A stretch of 64,000 nucleotides of DNA from Richelia sinica FACHB-800 (GTDB lineage Bacteria > Cyanobacteriota > Cyanobacteriia > Cyanobacteriales > Nostocaceae). This document shows positions 1 through 9,078 of this stretch, piece after piece. The stretch's first letter is position 1, and each line of letters starts with the position of its first letter. Made by a program: the position numbers and the translations under genes. The notes under the pieces were generated by a model. It did not search any database. It was not told the origin of the DNA and saw nothing but the letters and a program-made list of their open reading frames with translations. Where the stretch lies: NCBI RefSeq assembly GCF_014698825.1, contig NZ_JACJTT010000002.1, forward strand, positions 310,001 through 374,000, read 5' to 3'.

Positions 1-228
1 ACTATTAAATAAATATTGTCCAAAGGGCAGTGCTTGCCAAACTTGAATAAAGTTTTGTAAGGTGGGTTGAACTGGTATGAGTTGGGGTGGTGATTGTAAT
101 ATATTTTCTGTTGATGATTTTAATGCTGTACTCAACAACCACAGGAGAGGAAATAACATTACTACGGCTATAGTTGCCAGTATTCCATAGGTGAATAAGG
201 GTTTTAGAGGTGATTTGTACCAGGTCAT
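1..228 (-). CDS. Carbohydrate ABC transporter permease, MalG type (5' end only)
   Basis: The reading frame starts at ATG 228 and runs off the left edge without a stop, giving 76 residues. The protein begins MTWYKSPLKPLFTYG, continues into a hydrophobic segment (about residues 13-33, rich in I, A, V, L, F) and then has a TALKS...PTLQNFIQVW stretch. A first membrane helix followed by the STALK and NF motifs is the usual N-terminus of MalG-like inner-membrane permeases that import sugars with a second permease, a binding protein and an ATPase. An in-frame TAA lies just upstream of the ATG, which fixes the start. The partner genes would lie outside the window. The substrate cannot be told. Confidence 0.72.
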   Translation of the reverse strand, partial: MTWYKSPLKPLFTYGILATIAVVMLFPLLWLLSTALKSSTENILQSPPQLIPVQPTLQNFIQVWQALPFGQYLFNS

Positions 229-239
229 TGTTAATGAGG

Positions 240-635
240 TTAAGAATTAAGTAATTTATCAATATTCGCTTCCCAATTTAAGCCATCAAAGGGAACAATT
301 TCAAAATCATTGATGACATTGCCATCTAAACAACGCACATTGACATCAATACAATCAGGATGACTGCGGGGAATATAAAAGGAATGAATTCCACAAATTC
401 GACAAAATTTATGTTGAGCAATTCCTGTATTAAAGGTATAAGTTGTCAACACGTCTTCCCCTTGCAACAGTTTAAATTTGTCCTTGGGAACAATTAAATG
501 TAAAAATCCCTTTTTTTGACAAATAGAACAATTACAATCATCTACTTTATGATGATCTACTGTGACTTGAAACCGCACTGCACCACAATGACATCCACCT
601 TCATAAATTGCGGTTGTTTGACTCTGTGTATCCAT
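240..635 (-). CDS. GFA family (CENP-V/GFA domain) zinc-binding protein
   Basis: This 131-residue protein has the complete cysteine set of the GFA fold: CHC (C15, C17), CNCSIC (C34, C36, C39) and CRIC (C78, C81), followed by a short acidic C-terminus. The family is named after a glutathione-dependent formaldehyde-activating enzyme, but most members have no proven reaction. The gene ends 12 bp before the start of the ABC permease on the same strand, so read-through is possible, yet the two families have no known link. The length is normal for a single-domain GFA protein. I trust the family assignment and not a substrate. Confidence 0.88.
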   Translation of the reverse strand: MDTQSQTTAIYEGGCHCGAVRFQVTVDHHKVDDCNCSICQKKGFLHLIVPKDKFKLLQGEDVLTTYTFNTGIAQHKFCRICGIHSFYIPRSHPDCIDVNVRCLDGNVINDFEIVPFDGLNWEANIDKLLNS

Positions 636-714
636 ATATTAATGAATTGAAGCAAATTAACTACAGTAGACAGTTGGAAACCCTGCTAAAACCAGCTTTG
701 TTCATTTTGAATTT

Positions 715-1068
715 TTAATTTGTGTAACGTGATTCTAGTTGTGTCACTCGGTTCTCTAAGGTGTTGACTTGTTGCTTCAATTCCACCACCAATGTTGATA
801 ATCTGTCGATCATGCGATCGCGCTCTGATGGTAATCTAGCTCTAGAGCTACCAGTCTGGGGAGGGATATTATTCAAGTTCCTCGAACCAGAAGAACGAGT
901 TTGAGCTACCATTAATTCCAGTTGATTTAACCTTATCTCCAACCCTCGCAAATCTGATTCTAGATTATTCACCCGAAAATCTGTCTGTTGTGAGGAAACA
1001 GGATGAGAAAAAACACCACTCCACAACAAAATCATCACAACCCCAGCTAACAGTAACTTTTTCATCAT
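715..1068 (-). CDS. Small secreted coiled-coil protein, unknown function
   Basis: The 117-residue product has an N-terminal signal peptide (MMKKLLLAG then a hydrophobic core, likely cleavage near residues 21-27). The mature part is mostly two heptad-patterned segments (about residues 33-56 and 83-114, with evenly spaced L, V and I among polar residues) joined by a Ser/Pro/Arg linker. It therefore probably forms an exported coiled coil. Two start codons in tandem (ATGATG) leave a one-residue uncertainty. It lies 20 bp downstream of the SDR/CIA30 gene on the same strand and may be co-transcribed with it. I do not recognise a named family. Confidence 0.6.
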   Translation of the reverse strand: MMKKLLLAGVVMILLWSGVFSHPVSSQQTDFRVNNLESDLRGLEIRLNQLELMVAQTRSSGSRNLNNIPPQTGSSRARLPSERDRMIDRLSTLVVELKQQVNTLENRVTQLESRYTN

Positions 1069-1088
1069 AGGATGAGATTTTTGTCAAA

Positions 1089-2576
1089 TTATTTATCCGG
1101 TTGTAAGGCAGAAAATAGCTGTTGCCAATTAGAGCTATGAGCTATGTTTTCTCCTTCCTTGACTTCTAAAGTCAAGTTACAAGCCTGGGACTGTTTTAGC
1201 ACTTGTATACAAATTTCTGCCACATCATCACGACTGATTTTACCTTTAATATTATCTCCTTGCTCGAAAATTAATTCTTTTCCTCCTGCTGTTTCCGTTA
1301 AAGCACAAGGGCGGATAATTGTGTAAGGAATGCCACTGTTTCTTAAACTTTCTTCACCTTGCAACTTCCAAGTTAATATTCCTCCTAATTGGTCATTTAA
1401 TCTCACTGCTGGTGGTTCTTCATCTAAATTAATTCCCGGTCTCCCTGGACGAGTTACACCCGCAGAACTGACCAATACGAATTGAGGTAAATTCTTTCCT
1501 CCTACAGCTTTAATAGATTCTATTTCCAGTGCAAAGCTACCAGGAGCAAATTTGGGATTCAGCGCACCATCATATTCAAATTTGCTCAACATCAGTTGCA
1601 ATGAGCAAACTTTACTGGCATCAATTGGTGGGGAATCTTTAACAGTTTTAGCACGAAAAACAGGGGTTAAATCAGCAAAGGGAATGGTCACATCTATCCA
1701 GTTATCAACCACAGTATCAAAGGAATAGCTATAACCAACTCCATCCCAAGTTGATTCTGTTCTCAAAAAGATTTTATAGCGTTGTCCATCTCCTTTCACC
1801 CGTAATTTCACACCAGTAAATCCTGATAAGTTAATTACAGGCACAAAGTTTTTAGTCCTGACGGAAGCAAAGCCACCGGAATTAGCAGTAGAAACATTAC
1901 CACTAAACAATGCTGATTTTTCTCCTAATTGAAAACTACTAGCACTGACCCCACCCATCACCACATCATCTAATGCACCCCAAATATTTTTTAACTCAGC
2001 TGATGTTTGAGTAAAATCAAAAATTACCTTTTCGCTTGCAGATGGTAAATACTTAGCTGCTGCTGTGACTAAGTTTTTTACTCCTTGATATTCAACATTT
2101 TCTGGAGTATCACCAACTATTTCCGGCTGATAAAATTTCACACCTTGGTAGTATTTTTCTCTATCTTTGGTATCTCCTTCTACTGGTTGCACACGTACAG
2201 CAGTACAACAGATCACAGCTTGGATATTAGCCATGACTAAATGATTGAGAGTCTCAGGTTTAGTAATATCTCCCACTACTAAATCAACTGCTTCACTGAG
2301 AATATTTCTCGCTTTTTCTATATCTCTCACCAAGCATCGTACATGATATCCTTGTCCTACTAATTTAGCAACAACTCTTTTACCCACACCACCAGTTGCA
2401 CCTGCTACTAAGATGACACCCATATTTTTTGTTTCTCCTTTGGATTGTGTTTCTATCTCCCGACTGTTACCTGAAAATAATTTTTCTATCCAACTAAACA
2501 GAGGAATGACTTCAAAGTAGGCTAGGGTTTTTATAAACCTACACAAATTCCATTGAGAACGATTTTGGTTAGTCAT
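1089..2576 (-). CDS. Atypical SDR (NmrA-like) protein with nested CIA30 domain, HCF173-like
   Basis: The N-terminal half carries a dinucleotide-binding motif GATGGVG (about residues 59-65) and an NmrA-type Rossmann strand order. At about residues 175-350 it is interrupted by a CIA30 domain (complex I intermediate-associated protein 30; segments such as WGALDDVVMGG and FSGNVSTANSGGFASVR). The SDR fold then resumes (FVLVSSAGVTRPGR, SGIPYTIIRP). In plants this architecture is HCF173, which is needed for psbA mRNA translation; cyanobacterial homologues are known but less well understood. I chose ATG 2576 over the TTG 18 bp upstream because GGATAA lies just before it. A cofactor role versus catalysis is unresolved, since no clear YxxxK catalytic pair is visible. 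Confidence 0.8.
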   Translation of the reverse strand: MTNQNRSQWNLCRFIKTLAYFEVIPLFSWIEKLFSGNSREIETQSKGETKNMGVILVAGATGGVGKRVVAKLVGQGYHVRCLVRDIEKARNILSEAVDLVVGDITKPETLNHLVMANIQAVICCTAVRVQPVEGDTKDREKYYQGVKFYQPEIVGDTPENVEYQGVKNLVTAAAKYLPSASEKVIFDFTQTSAELKNIWGALDDVVMGGVSASSFQLGEKSALFSGNVSTANSGGFASVRTKNFVPVINLSGFTGVKLRVKGDGQRYKIFLRTESTWDGVGYSYSFDTVVDNWIDVTIPFADLTPVFRAKTVKDSPPIDASKVCSLQLMLSKFEYDGALNPKFAPGSFALEIESIKAVGGKNLPQFVLVSSAGVTRPGRPGINLDEEPPAVRLNDQLGGILTWKLQGEESLRNSGIPYTIIRPCALTETAGGKELIFEQGDNIKGKISRDDVAEICIQVLKQSQACNLTLEVKEGENIAHSSNWQQLFSALQPDK

Positions 2577-3039
2577 ATTTATCCGTTTTACCAACTCACT
2601 GCATAAATAAAAATTATTATTTTGAAGATTTATTATACATTTAAATGAAAAGGTATCAATTCTTAGTACAAATATATAGAATTTCCTACTCTAATAAATT
2701 ACCAAAATTATCTGCGTTGATCTGTGTCCATTTGCGTTTAATAATTACTGCTTTGTACTGGAATGAAAATAGCTATATAGATATTAGCCGATGCTAATTA
2801 TCAACTCATATTATAGTCCTATAGGTTTTATTATCGAGAAAAGCAGGGTGGGTTAAGCAATAGCACAAACCAAAAAAAGTATTGAAGACTTTGGATGTAC
2901 TTGAGCCAAGCCAATCTACACAATTTAGGCTTTTGACTATGCTCAACTCTATTGATTTATAGCCTTTAATTGCCATTAATGAATCTATTATCAATGTATA
3001 ATAATTGAGACTATCTTAGCAAATTGAAAGCTTTAACTT
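2577..3039. other. Intergenic region between divergent genes
   Basis: The two flanking genes diverge, so this 460 bp AT-rich spacer must contain both promoters. It includes a fragment of the common Nostoc dispersed sequence TCTGCGTTGATCTGTGTCCA near 2710 and a GGGTGGGTTAAGC fragment near 2850 related to the GTAGGTTGGGTT repeats elsewhere in this window. I see no convincing coding sequence or RNA gene. Confidence 0.4.
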
Positions 3040-3540
3040 ATGGTTTCATTAGAAAAAGCCCAAGCTGAATATGAAAAATTTACATCCCAATTTGCCAGTA
3101 TTATCATTAGTACGGTTAATGGACAGGGTGTACCTAACGCTAGTTATACTCCTTTTGTCATAGATGAATCGAAAAATATCTATATCTATGTCAGTGGTTT
3201 ATCAATTCATACTCAAAATATTGAAGCTCATCCCCAGGTTAGTATTTTATTTATTGAAGATGAATCAAAAACTAAACAAATCTTTGCCAGACAGAGATTA
3301 AGTTTTGATTGTACTGCCAGTTTAGTTGAGAGAGAAACTGAACTATGGAAATATATTGTAGAACAATTTCAAAGTAGATTTGGGGAAATCATTGATATGC
3401 TGAGAATTTTACCAGATTTTCGCATTTTTAAATTAACTCCCCATACAGGACGCTTTGTTATAGGTTTTGGTGCTGCTTATCATATCAGTGGTGATAATCT
3501 CAACCAATTGGTACAAATTACTAGAGATAATGCTAGTTAA
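3040..3540 (+). CDS. HugZ-like / pyridoxamine 5'-phosphate oxidase-fold protein
   Basis: The 166-residue protein starts MVSLEKAQAEYEKF and shows the split beta-barrel pattern of the PNPOx-like superfamily: STVNGQGVPNASYTPFV, IYIYVSGLSIHTQNI, and PQVSILFIEDE. The C-terminal GRFVIGFGAAYHISG stretch is characteristic of the HugZ heme-utilisation branch, whose members bind or degrade heme. The family length fits. It is followed after 15 bp by an alpha/beta hydrolase on the same strand, so the two probably form an operon. The heme role is inferred from family only. Confidence 0.8.
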   Translation: MVSLEKAQAEYEKFTSQFASIIISTVNGQGVPNASYTPFVIDESKNIYIYVSGLSIHTQNIEAHPQVSILFIEDESKTKQIFARQRLSFDCTASLVERETELWKYIVEQFQSRFGEIIDMLRILPDFRIFKLTPHTGRFVIGFGAAYHISGDNLNQLVQITRDNAS

Positions 3541-3555
3541 ATCATCTGAATAAAT

Positions 3556-4449
3556 ATGCTGCAATTTCAACCCCCTGGCTTTGGTCAGAAAGCCATTAAT
3601 ACATCCTTGGGTAGAATGGCTTATTATACACAAGTCGCTGCACCATGGGAAATAGATCATCTTCACCAATTACCTGCTCTTTTATTTCTGCATAATTTCG
3701 GTGGTGGTGCATCTGCTTTTGAATGGTCTAAAGTTTATCCAGCTTTTGGATTTGATTATCGTATTTTAGCACCAGATTTAATTGGTTGGGGTGAGTCTGA
3801 GCATCCTGTCCGGGATTATCAAATACAAGATTATTTAACTACAATTACTGAATTTATTACCCAAACTTGTGAACAACCTGTGACAGTAGTTGCCTCTTCT
3901 TTCACTGCTGGGTTAATCATTCGGTTAGCTATTATGAAACCGGAATTATTTGACAGATTATTTTTAGTTTGTCCTGCTGGGTTTGATGACTTTGGCCAAG
4001 GGGTAGGACGAAGATTACCTTTAGCAATTATTAATACACCTTTGCTAGACAATTTAATTTATGGATTAGGTGCCGAAAATGAAGTTGCAGTGAGAAACTT
4101 TTTAGAAAATTTTCTCTTTGCTCACCCAGAAAGATTGACTTCAGAAATAGTTGCAGCTTATTTAACATCTGCACAACAACCAAATGCTAAATTTGCAGCT
4201 TTAGCATTTCTGCGAGGAGACCTATATTTTGATTTGAGTTTATATATTCAACAGTTAAAAATTCCCACGGTTATGTTTTGGGGAGAAGATGCACAATTTA
4301 CCAAAATTACCTTGGGAAGACGTTTGCAGCAGTTAAATTACCGTGTAATTACTCATTTTCATGCGATCGCTCAATCTGGTATTATTCCCCATCTAGAACT
4401 ACCAGAAATCTTTACTGGTTTGTTACAAAAATATCTAAAAAATTTGTAA
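3556..4449 (+). CDS. Alpha/beta fold hydrolase
   Basis: This 297-residue protein has the alpha/beta-hydrolase pattern: the oxyanion HNFGGGASAFEW (from about residue 46), APDLIGWGES after strand beta4, a nucleophile elbow, a lid-like middle and a late PHLELPE segment carrying the candidate catalytic histidine. The elbow reads ASSFTAG and not the usual GxSxG, so the serine is kept but the small flanking glycines are replaced. A late GEDAQF segment could supply the acid. It lies 15 bp after the HugZ-like gene. The substrate is unknown. Confidence 0.82.
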   Translation: MLQFQPPGFGQKAINTSLGRMAYYTQVAAPWEIDHLHQLPALLFLHNFGGGASAFEWSKVYPAFGFDYRILAPDLIGWGESEHPVRDYQIQDYLTTITEFITQTCEQPVTVVASSFTAGLIIRLAIMKPELFDRLFLVCPAGFDDFGQGVGRRLPLAIINTPLLDNLIYGLGAENEVAVRNFLENFLFAHPERLTSEIVAAYLTSAQQPNAKFAALAFLRGDLYFDLSLYIQQLKIPTVMFWGEDAQFTKITLGRRLQQLNYRVITHFHAIAQSGIIPHLELPEIFTGLLQKYLKNL

Positions 4450-4573
4450 AAATACTTAACGAAACAGATTAAAATTTTAGATCATCTCTCCAAAAGATTT
4501 GTCTGTCTGCTCATGCTCGCTTACCGAAAGTTAGGTAATTACCAGCATGACTACTTAACTCAGGGTTTAGAAT

Positions 4574-7500
4574 ATGCTACCAAAATTCCTCGTCCATCCA
4601 ATTACCAAAGCATGTGGACAAGTGCCTTTACGTTTCGTTCTGGTAGTGCCATTTGTGCTCCAAATTGCTGCTACCGTTGGTATTGTGGGGTATTTATCAT
4701 ACCGTAATGGTCAGGAAGCTGTAAATAATGTTGCATCTCAATTACGGAAAGAAATTAGCGATCGCATTGAAGCTGACCTCACAACTTTTACTGCTACACC
4801 TTATGTGATAGCTCAAATTATCGATTCAGATATTCGTGACCAGAGACTGAACCCAAATAATTTAGTATCTTTAGAAAGCTATCTTTGGCAACAAATACAT
4901 TTATTTAAGTATCTCACATTTGTGTCCTATGGTAACGAAAAAAATGAATATGTGGGTGCTAGTCGAGATATCAGTAATGGCACAATCAAATTATCTCTAG
5001 CCAATGCCACTAATAATCATATAGTTCACATTTATAATACTGATAAGAACGGACAAAGGACACAACTTTATCGCACTAATAAAAAATTTTATCCCCGACA
5101 GAGAAGTTGGTATCAAGCAGCAAAAAATCATGGCAAAGTCGCTTGGTATCCTATTTACAAATATTCCATCTATGATGGTTTAGGTATTGGTATTTCTCTT
5201 CCTCATTATAACCAGAACCGTCAACTACAAGGCGTATTTACTGTAGATATGGCACTGGTGCAAATCAGCCATTTTTTGCATACATTAAAAATAGGTAAAA
5301 CTGGGCAAGCCTTTATTATTGAAAGAGATGGTAACTTAGTTGCTTCCTCTAATTTAGAAAAACCTTATACAGTTGGTAAAGATAATCAACCCAAAAGAAT
5401 TAAAGCCATAGAAAGTCAAGAGTTTTTAGTCCGACAGACAGCCCAACATTTACAAAAAACTTTTGATAATTTACAGCAAATTAATCAATCTCAAGAATTA
5501 AGCTTTTTCATCAATGGTAAACGCAATTTTTTAGAAGTTCAACCTTTCCAAGATGGGAAAGGATTAGATTGGCTAATTGTCATAGTCGTTCCTGAATCAG
5601 ACTTTATCTCACAAATTAATGCCAATACACAAACCACAATTATATTATGTGTCATAGCTCTAGTTATGGCCACCAGTGTGGGAATTGCCACTGCTCAATA
5701 TGTGGTCAAACCAATTTTAGATTTGAAAAATTCTGCCATAGCTTTAGCATCAGGAGAATTTCAACAGACCGTTAAAATAGTACGTAATGATGAATTGGGT
5801 ATTTTGGCTAATGCTTTTAATAGTATGGCAGAACAATTGCAATCATCATTTCAAGCACTAGCAGAAAAAAATGTCGAATTACACCAGCTAAATCAACTCA
5901 AAGATGAATTTTTAGCCAATACTTCTCACGAATTACGCACTCCTTTAAATGGGATTATTGGTATTACAGAATCTTTAATTGATGGAGTTGCTGGAGAACT
6001 ACCCAATCAAGCGATCGCTAATTTAAATATGGTGGTAGCTAGTGGGAGAAGACTAGCTAATTTAGTCAATGACATTCTCGATTTTTCCCAACTCAAACAC
6101 AAAAATATTCAACTTCAAATTAAACCAATTCGTATCCAAGAAATCGTCGATTTAGTTATAGCCCTTTCCCAGCCACTGATTGGCAAGAAAGCATTACAAT
6201 TAATTAATTCTATTCATCCAGATTTACCACCAGTCGCTGCTGACGAAAATAGGCTTCAGCAAATTTTTTATAATCTCATTGGTAATGCTATAAAATTTAC
6301 CGATTCTGGCAAAATAGAAATATCTGCATTGCTGGTGAATCAGCATTTAGAAATTATCGTATCTGACACAGGTATTGGTATTCCTGAAGATAAATTAATC
6401 AACATCTTTGAATCTTTTGAACAAGCTGATGGTTCCACAGGCAGAATTTATGGAGGTACTGGCTTAGGGTTAACAGTCACTAAACAACTGGTTGAACTAC
6501 ATGGTGGGAATATCTGGGTAATATCAGAGGTGGACAAAGGTTCTCAATTTATTTTTACCTTACCTATATCCATCGCTGACCCTAAAGCTAATATTAATGA
6601 AAATATTCAGTTACTCAGAACATCTTCTTATTTATCAGTAGTAGTTGAAGATATTCCTACATCTAAATCTGCAAATACATCTGAAAATCAAAACTTACAT
6701 ATTTTAGTTGTTGATGATGAAGTAATTAATCTGCAAGTCCTAGTCAACATTTTATCACTGCAAAAATATACCATTAGCCAAGCCACCAACGCTATAGAAG
6801 CTTTAAAACTATTAGAAACAGGCTTAAAGCCAGACCTAATTTTACTTGATGTGATGATGCCCAAAATGACCGGTTATGAATTAACTCAAAAAATTCGTGA
6901 AACTTGGTCAGCTAGTGAATTACCAATTTTGCTATTAACTGCTAAAAACCAAACATCAGATTTAGTTAACGGCTTCGAAGTAGGAGCAAACGATTATTTA
7001 ACAAAACCAATTGACAAGGAAGAATTATTAGCTCGAATTAGCACCCATTTAAATTTAGTCAAACTCAAAGCTGATAATCTTCGTCTTCAAGCAGAAATAG
7101 AAGTTACTCGTAAATTGCAAAGAATGCTTTTACCAAGCCAAAAAGAACTAAATAACATTCAAGAATTAGAAATAGCCGCTTTTATGGAACCTGCTTCGGC
7201 AGTTGGTGGTGACTACTACGATGTACTAGTTCATCAAGGACATATCAAAATTGGCATTGGTGATGTTACTGGCCATGGCTTAGAAAGTGGCGTATTAATG
7301 ATGATGGTACAGATGGCTGTACGTACCTTACTGCAAAGTAATATTACCAATCCCATTGAATTTTTGAGTTTATTAAACTTAGCCGTTTATGGCAATCTCC
7401 GCAGAATGAAATCTCATAAAAATATGACCTTAGCCTTACTCGACTATTGTCAGCAAAAGCTAAAAATCAGTGGTCAGCATGATAACATTATCATAGTCCG

Positions 7501-7825
7501 TTCCGGTGGAATCATTGAATTAATTGATACGATTGACTTAGGTTTCCCTATCGGATTAACTGAAAATATTTCTCATTTTGTGAATAGTATGGAGGTAGAT
7601 TTATGTAAAGATGATGTCATTGTCCTCTATACTGATGGAATTACAGAAGCTGAGGGTGATAATCGAGTTATGTACGGCTTAGACAGACTATGTAATCTTG
7701 TTGGCAGAATCTGGGAGCAGTCAGCTCATGCTATCTGTAGCACTGTGATTGAAGACGTGAAACAACATATTGGCTTACACACTGTTTACGATGATATTAC
7801 TTTATTAGTAATTAAACAAAAATAA
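4574..7825 (+). CDS. Hybrid sensor: dCache-HAMP-histidine kinase-receiver-PP2C phosphatase (SiaA-like)
   Basis: The 1083-residue protein has, in order: TM1 (about 20-42), a periplasmic dCache domain (45-350, with RQRSWYQAA and GVFTVDMALVQI), TM2 (355-377), HAMP (380-430), HisKA with phospho-acceptor H452 (SHELRTPLNG), a HATPase domain with N-box near 567-574, DTGIGIP and GGTGLGL, a receiver domain with D759 and K811, and a C-terminal SpoIIE/PP2C phosphatase (GGDYYDV 878-884, GDVTGHG 896-902, YTDGITEAEG near 1019). It therefore joins a two-component relay to a Ser/Thr phosphatase output. The next three genes encode an ATP-binding protein, a STAS protein and a diguanylate cyclase, the expected partners in a partner-switching pathway. 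All key residues are present. Confidence 0.93.
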   Translation: MLPKFLVHPITKACGQVPLRFVLVVPFVLQIAATVGIVGYLSYRNGQEAVNNVASQLRKEISDRIEADLTTFTATPYVIAQIIDSDIRDQRLNPNNLVSLESYLWQQIHLFKYLTFVSYGNEKNEYVGASRDISNGTIKLSLANATNNHIVHIYNTDKNGQRTQLYRTNKKFYPRQRSWYQAAKNHGKVAWYPIYKYSIYDGLGIGISLPHYNQNRQLQGVFTVDMALVQISHFLHTLKIGKTGQAFIIERDGNLVASSNLEKPYTVGKDNQPKRIKAIESQEFLVRQTAQHLQKTFDNLQQINQSQELSFFINGKRNFLEVQPFQDGKGLDWLIVIVVPESDFISQINANTQTTIILCVIALVMATSVGIATAQYVVKPILDLKNSAIALASGEFQQTVKIVRNDELGILANAFNSMAEQLQSSFQALAEKNVELHQLNQLKDEFLANTSHELRTPLNGIIGITESLIDGVAGELPNQAIANLNMVVASGRRLANLVNDILDFSQLKHKNIQLQIKPIRIQEIVDLVIALSQPLIGKKALQLINSIHPDLPPVAADENRLQQIFYNLIGNAIKFTDSGKIEISALLVNQHLEIIVSDTGIGIPEDKLINIFESFEQADGSTGRIYGGTGLGLTVTKQLVELHGGNIWVISEVDKGSQFIFTLPISIADPKANINENIQLLRTSSYLSVVVEDIPTSKSANTSENQNLHILVVDDEVINLQVLVNILSLQKYTISQATNAIEALKLLETGLKPDLILLDVMMPKMTGYELTQKIRETWSASELPILLLTAKNQTSDLVNGFEVGANDYLTKPIDKEELLARISTHLNLVKLKADNLRLQAEIEVTRKLQRMLLPSQKELNNIQELEIAAFMEPASAVGGDYYDVLVHQGHIKIGIGDVTGHGLESGVLMMMVQMAVRTLLQSNITNPIEFLSLLNLAVYGNLRRMKSHKNMTLALLDYCQQKLKISGQHDNIIIVRSGGIIELIDTIDLGFPIGLTENISHFVNSMEVDLCKDDVIVLYTDGITEAEGDNRVMYGLDRLCNLVGRIWEQSAHAICSTVIEDVKQHIGLHTVYDDITLLVIKQK

Positions 7826-7942
7826 ATGATCAATAAATCCTATCTACTAAATTAATTTCTTATCTTTGTGTTTCATCATTGATATCATTTTTTAAATAAT
7901 CAGTAGTTGCATTACTAATATTTTTCCCATTTAACCAATTTT

Positions 7943-8518
7943 ATGGCTCAAATATTTGGCAATTTTATCAACGATTTACCCGTTAGTGATGAATATTTAG
8001 TGATTAGTTTTTCTCCTAATTCTGTGGCTCGTAACCATCGCTGGATTAACTATGGTCTATCTGCTGATTTTTTAGGAGATTATTTTGCTAATTTCTTTCC
8101 TGGCGAAGAAATTCCTAACAGTTATATTAACAGACAAGATACAGTAAAAGCTTCTATTAGCTATGTAGCCAATGAATTGTTAGAAAACGCCATGAAGTTT
8201 AGTGATACTTCTGCTAATGTTCCTGTTAATATTTCCTTACATTTATATGAAAACCAATTATTTATACTAGTATCTAATGTATCCGAAAAATCAGTGGTGC
8301 ATACCTATCAGTTATTTATCGAAAAAATTATCAACTTGCCCATTCAAGATTTATATATTCAACAATTAGAAAGTACAGCATCTAATTCTCAAGTTTCCCA
8401 CATGGGTTTATTAACATTAATTCATGATTATGAGGTTGATTTCGGCTGGAAGTTTGAACCGTTGGCAGCAGAGAAACAATTTATTAAAGTCAATGTTATG
8501 GCTAATTTAAAATTTTAG
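7943..8518 (+). CDS. DUF6272/SiaB-like ATP-binding protein (putative anti-STAS Ser kinase)
   Basis: The 191-residue protein has a degenerate HATPase fold with an N-box-like VANELLENAMKF (about 75-86) and a following FILVSNVSEKS segment where the ATP-lid region should be. The length and pattern fit DUF6272 proteins, the group that includes SiaB, the kinase that phosphorylates the STAS-like SiaC in Pseudomonas aeruginosa. It sits between a membrane PP2C phosphatase and a STAS gene, which is exactly where a kinase acting against that phosphatase would be expected. The glycine-rich lid is weak, so kinase activity is inferred and unproven. Confidence 0.72.
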   Translation: MAQIFGNFINDLPVSDEYLVISFSPNSVARNHRWINYGLSADFLGDYFANFFPGEEIPNSYINRQDTVKASISYVANELLENAMKFSDTSANVPVNISLHLYENQLFILVSNVSEKSVVHTYQLFIEKIINLPIQDLYIQQLESTASNSQVSHMGLLTLIHDYEVDFGWKFEPLAAEKQFIKVNVMANLKF

Positions 8519-8690
8519 TTCTGCATCTATCATGTAAATAAAAATTTAATATCCCTAGATAATTGTAATTATCAATTATTGTCACCCAATTGCCCTAATA
8601 TGATCAATAGCTGCAATAAAGCCGATGATAAAAGAATCTTCATATTAACACAAATTATCCAAAACTAAAAATTTACTCATTGACTAAAGT

Positions 8691-9047
8691 ATGAATATTC
8701 ATCAACAGGAAATCAAAACAAAAGACTATTCAGTTCATTTCGATTCCTCGACATCAACAGTCTTTTTTAAGGGTTTTTTGCGACTGAATGGCATAGAAGC
8801 ATATCAGACAATTCAGGATTTTCTAGCTAAAGTTGTTTCAGAGTATAATTCCTTGATTTTAAATTTTGAAGAGTTGGAATTCCTGAATAGCTCTGGTGTG
8901 AGTATGCTTTCAATGTTTGTCGTCGAAGTACGCAACCAAGGCAATATTCAACTGGCTTTGCATGGTTCCAATAAAATTCTTTGGCAAACCAAGTCGTTAA
9001 GAAACTTACAAAGATTAATGCCTAGTATTAAAATAGAATTATTATGA
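8691..9047 (+). CDS. STAS-domain protein (anti-anti-sigma-like partner switch)
   Basis: The 118-residue product is a single STAS domain with the conserved loop FLNSSGVSML (N66-S67-S68-G69), where SpoIIAA-type proteins carry the phosphorylated serine (DSSG). Residues before it form the usual strand (SLILNFEELE) and after it a long helix. It resembles the Slr1659-type cyanobacterial regulators. In this cluster it would be phosphorylated by the preceding ATP-binding protein and dephosphorylated by the PP2C domain of the hybrid sensor. The following gene, a diguanylate cyclase, starts 31 bp later and is its probable target. The DSSG aspartate is replaced by asparagine. Confidence 0.85.
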   Translation: MNIHQQEIKTKDYSVHFDSSTSTVFFKGFLRLNGIEAYQTIQDFLAKVVSEYNSLILNFEELEFLNSSGVSMLSMFVVEVRNQGNIQLALHGSNKILWQTKSLRNLQRLMPSIKIELL

Positions 9048-9078
9048 ATAATACCAGGAGATATATATCAATGAACAT

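Noticed and set aside
5-262. 85-codon minus-strand ORF at the left edge
   Set aside because: It is out of frame with the ABC permease, whose hydrophobic helix and motifs are clear in the other frame.
2806-2994. 62-codon minus-strand ORF in the spacer
   Set aside because: Low-complexity, no ribosome-binding site and no recognisable domain; it includes repeat-like sequence.
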